Below, in pieces: positions 60,403-64,000 of a DNA stretch of 64,000 bases. The translations under genes were made by a program, and so were the position numbers. Below the pieces are notes generated by a model, which saw nothing but the letters and a program-made list of their open reading frames with translations, made no database searches and had not been told where the DNA came from. This DNA comes from Toxotes chatareus (taxonomy: Eukaryota > Chordata > Actinopteri > Toxotidae): NCBI GenBank assembly GCA_016801885.1, contig CM028895.1:19426001-19490000 (forward strand), given 5' to 3'. Position 1 is the first letter of the stretch, and the number at the start of each line of letters is the position of its first letter.

Positions 60403-63400
60403 CTGGGAGGAAAGAAAATGAAATCAGACTACGCGGTCACCTCAGTCTGACCAAACAGCCAGCACCCAGCTACATGACCACGCTGGCGTCAAGTTCATCC
60501 AGCACCAAACCTCACCACAGCACTCAGCACACAGGCTCACAGGGAAACAGAAGAGCAGAGCCCGAGTGTGAATAATATGGACAGAGAGGCTGCTTCCAAT
60601 ATTCCCACTAAAGGTTAGGACCCCTCCAAGATCGACAGGTTACATCTCAGGGGTTGTGAGAAAAGCTTTTCTGTTACTTTAATGTTCAAGCAAATTTATA
60701 TAATTCAACTGGAAAAGAACAAGGAAAAGGTGTAATTGAAGTTCCTTTAATTCAGTGTGTTTACTTGATTTGGGGTATTAATTCTCCCTGTGAAGACATC
60801 TAAGTTGTTGTTGCTGCGTACAGCACTTCAGCCGCCATTACCTCAGCTCAGCTCAGCAGCGGAGGGGGAAAACCTGACTGTGAGCGAACACAGAGAGCGG
60901 TGGTGACAGGCCCGTTCAGACCCAGCCGTGTCCCTCTCATCTCAGTCCAACCCCACTACACACCACGTGTAAGGCAGGAGCGTTTCCAAAACCTCACATT
61001 TACCCATAGCCAGATCACCAAGCTGATGAATGATGACTGAGGATTTTCCCCTCATTAGCTACATGTTTTATGTTTGTGTAGAAGAAGAAGTGATTCGGTG
61101 AAATGAGTCCAGAAAAGTCCAATTGTGTGGAGAGCAGCTTCTTCTGTTTTTTTTTTTTGTTTTTTTTTTTTGTTTGTTTGTTTATGCAATTAACAAGAAA
61201 AAAATGAGTGCGTAATGAACAGTAGTAATGATAAAGTATAATAAGACTCAGCAGCCTTATTTAAAACTGATCTATATAAAAATTTACTCAAAGATTCCAA
61301 ATTGCAAAATGAAAAACAAACTCGACTCTAATTTCTGCATATCATTTTCTATAAACTAACAAAGATATATTCACAGCTTCATTACATGGCTTCATGTAGC
61401 AACACCACAATGTGCAGAACAAGTCAAGAGTGCTGCATATTATCTAAACATGGAGTACTGTAGGGCAAGAGATTGAATGTGGAGCCTGCAGGTCACTGTT
61501 GAGGGACATCTAAACCAGAGTTATACAGTCAAGACTGTATTCAGTCATGGCTGTACAGAACAATGCCTCTAAATACTATGAAATCACTGTCTGACTTCAA
61601 AATAAAATCCCTGGGTGGTGCAATCTCAAATTTCTGATGGCAAAGAAATGTCTGTATTCAATTATAGTGTATCATCAATTTCAAAACAGGTATTTAACTC
61701 CAGTCAGATAATTACCATGGCACTATTATTCACTTGTGGCTGCTCTTTTTTCTGGAATTCCACCAACTGCTGAAACATTCCGTCCTGATACTTTATGGTT
61801 AGTTACTGGCTGTTCTCTTCTTACTTGAAGTCAGTGGAGAGGATGACACCCAGGAACATGAATGAGTTATATATGAGACTGAAGCAGACACGATGCAGGT
61901 GTTCTCTATTATCTGGATTGGAATGGTCTGGTTTTGTGGTGCTTCTTTCAGCAGTAACTACAGCTCGTTTCAAAGGGCTTGTCAAAGAACAGAAGAATTA
62001 TAAAAGATCTGTATCACCATTGCACATGTAATTACTGTAATTACAATGGAAACTGCTGAAGCATCACTTCCGAAACAGTAGCTCTATGCTTTTCGCCGCC
62101 AAATCTGGCAAAGGGGAAAAATGGGTTTCATTACATATAAAATTATTTAAATGTCTTTATGTGTGTCTCTCTTTTTTTGTAGGAAATGCTGCATTTTACA
62201 GGGATTCTCCACTGGAGACTATAGGGTAATATGCAGTATACAGCATTTTTGGACCTTGACCCTTAATAGGGATTAAAAGTCAGGATTTTTTTTTTTTTTA
62301 AACCTGTCTCTTGTGAGTCTCCCAACTTTATACAAGTGCAATTCTAAATTGCTGGTGTGGCCCTTTAATTTCCTTGTATTCTTGTGTATCTCTATTTTGC
62401 TTCCATATCAGCCAGGACTCTCTCTAAACAGAGATTTTTGTTGAAGAAAAACTGAACCATTATTCTTAAATGGGCCAAAATCTCTAGTGAAACTGGAAAA
62501 GCAACAGGGAAATAGGCATACAGTCAAATTAACGCACACACAAATACAAGGAAATAGGATTTATTTACAATGGCACTAAGAGGGGGGAAGCATCTTTAAT
62601 TACACTAAAAAAAAAAAGACTTTTAACTGTGGTATGATGCTGTCCGTGGCCATTGCCTAGGAATCAATAGACCACCTTCTTTGAAGTAGGTAATTGCTTC
62701 TCTGGACAGGCAGTGGTCTTTCAGTTGATTGACTGATATTTAAGACCAGCAGCAGCAGGATAAAAGAAGACCCTCACCCTCACACACCCTGCAGGTTCAA
62801 ACTGAGGTTAAATATGCTACAAATATTGTGACAGGAGAGAGTGAACGAACAGTGATGAGCACCTGCAGATGTCGGAGTGTGTATACACAGACACACACAC
62901 ACACACACGGTGTGTAACAGCTGTGAGGACACTGGACTTTGAGAGAAAGAGGAATGAGTGGTATGTGGTCTGGAGCTCACAGAAGCACAAACTGAGCAGC
63001 AGCTTTGAAGATGTCCTGTGGCATTTTCACAGAAATGAAAGATAAAGATAAAGATGATGATGATGATGATGATGTACAAAACCCTGCTGGAGCCTGAGGT
63101 TATGAAACTATTTGTGTAACACCTGTATCTTGGATTACATCTGTTTTGAATTACTATCATGCAGGTTTCTTATGTTTCATTATACTGCGTACTGCCAACA
63201 TTACCTGCACAAAACTGACCAGCTCGTTCAACTGATTACAACACATTTTAAATGATAGTCCTCAAGGCTTTTCACAGCACATGACATTTGACACAGTCTG
63301 TTGAAATACTATTTAACAAGTGAAACTGCCTCTTTACACTTCTTCTAAACACACATCGGAGTGGTCACTGGAAACACAGTGTCTCAAGTGTGTTTTGCTT

Positions 63401-64000
63401 CTGACATGGTCGCTCTCTCTCTATTTATCCTCCTAACATACAAATGAATACAGAACCCTCAAGGGTTATTCTTTTTATTTCTGAAATACTTCTGTGTTCC
63501 CACACAATCACGTTTGCGTTGCCTGACAATAGATCATTTTTGTTCCCCACTGATCCCTGGGAAAAGTGAGTCTGCTGGTCCAGTCCATTTCTACACTCAG
63601 CAGACACTACAGAGAGGAGAAATGATGAGACACTTTCCATGTTTTTTTTTTTTTGCTTCCTCCTTTCAAGCCCCGACGGTTCGCAGCCACTGGCTGTGAG
63701 CACAGCTGCTCTGCCTGGTTGTGCTGAGGCTGTGGATGTGGTTATTGCTTGGTCTATGGCTACACGTGGTTGAATCAGTGGTGCTATGGACATGGCCATG
63801 GTAACTGTACTGTGACTACTCTTTACTGCTCCTATTGACATTAAACAAGTAAGCTATGCTACGCCACATGGAACCTACAGTGTCTCAGGTATGACAAGTT
63901 TACCAACACACCACAGGAATACAATCAATCAGCACAACCATGTAATTCACTGCACACATACTGCACCTACATGCACTTAGTGTTACATGTTAGATATTTG
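60403..64000 (-). other. Right flank, presumed nt5dc1 intron
   Basis: The 60281-60402 exon has a good acceptor, so this DNA should be intronic. No further nt5dc1 exon, collagen exon or RNA gene is recognisable on either strand. It holds a T-rich run near 61148-61182, CA repeats near 62890 and a (GAT)n tract at 63053-63075. Confidence 0.6.
63053..63075. repeat. (GAT)n microsatellite
   Basis: About seven GAT units preceded by GATAAA repeats. Confidence 0.9.

Noticed and set aside
63425..63841. Minus-strand ORF of 138 codons at the right edge
   Set aside because: Checked as a possible upstream nt5dc1 exon; no HAD or NT5DC1 motif.

Overview
The window is vertebrate nuclear DNA, almost certainly from a ray-finned (teleost) fish. 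Every coding region that can be supported is an intron-containing orthologue of a human chromosome 6q gene. Introns are short (mostly 0.1-5 kb) with GT-AG borders. The repeats are of fish type: hAT-like MITEs, LINE/SINE-tail fragments and many microsatellites. There is no sign of bacterial, plasmid or phage DNA, and no CRISPR array, rRNA or tRNA gene.

Layout. 1-3240: non-coding, with one hAT-like MITE. 3241-10038 (+): ufl1, complete, 19 coding exons, 800 aa, the scaffold E3 of UFMylation. 10039-21492: long intergenic region with an eroded DNA transposon and a 203-bp palindromic MITE with a perfect 8-bp target-site duplication. 21493-22725 (-): gpr63, a class A orphan GPCR with an intronless ORF of 410 aa. 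22807-29409: intergenic, repeat-rich. 29410-30677 (-): ndufaf4, 3 exons, 179 aa, complex I assembly. 30838-33652: a truncated second MITE copy, one arm of a 134-bp inverted repeat, a (TA)n tract and the likely dse 3' UTR. 33653-47171 (-): dse, 5 coding exons, 960 aa, dermatan sulfate epimerase with its three catalytic residues conserved. 49150-49380 (-): probable dse 5' non-coding exon and promoter. 52765-60402 (-): the last four coding exons of nt5dc1; its upstream exons lie beyond the right edge.

The genes are housekeeping or signalling loci and do not form one pathway. They act in protein UFMylation and ER homeostasis (ufl1), neural GPCR signalling (gpr63), mitochondrial complex I assembly (ndufaf4), glycosaminoglycan modification in the Golgi/ER (dse) and HAD-type phosphatase chemistry (nt5dc1). 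From memory, the human order is UFL1-FHL5-GPR63-NDUFAF4-KLHL32 at 6q16 and DSE/NT5DC1/COL10A1 at 6q22. This window joins the two blocks between ndufaf4 and dse, lacks fhl5 between ufl1 and gpr63, and lacks col10a1 in the nt5dc1 introns visible here.

I see no new multi-gene system. The most noteworthy structures are the 134-bp, 133/134-identical inverted repeat around the dse 3' exons, the opposed tandem arrays in the probable dse 3' UTR, and the hAT-type MITEs.
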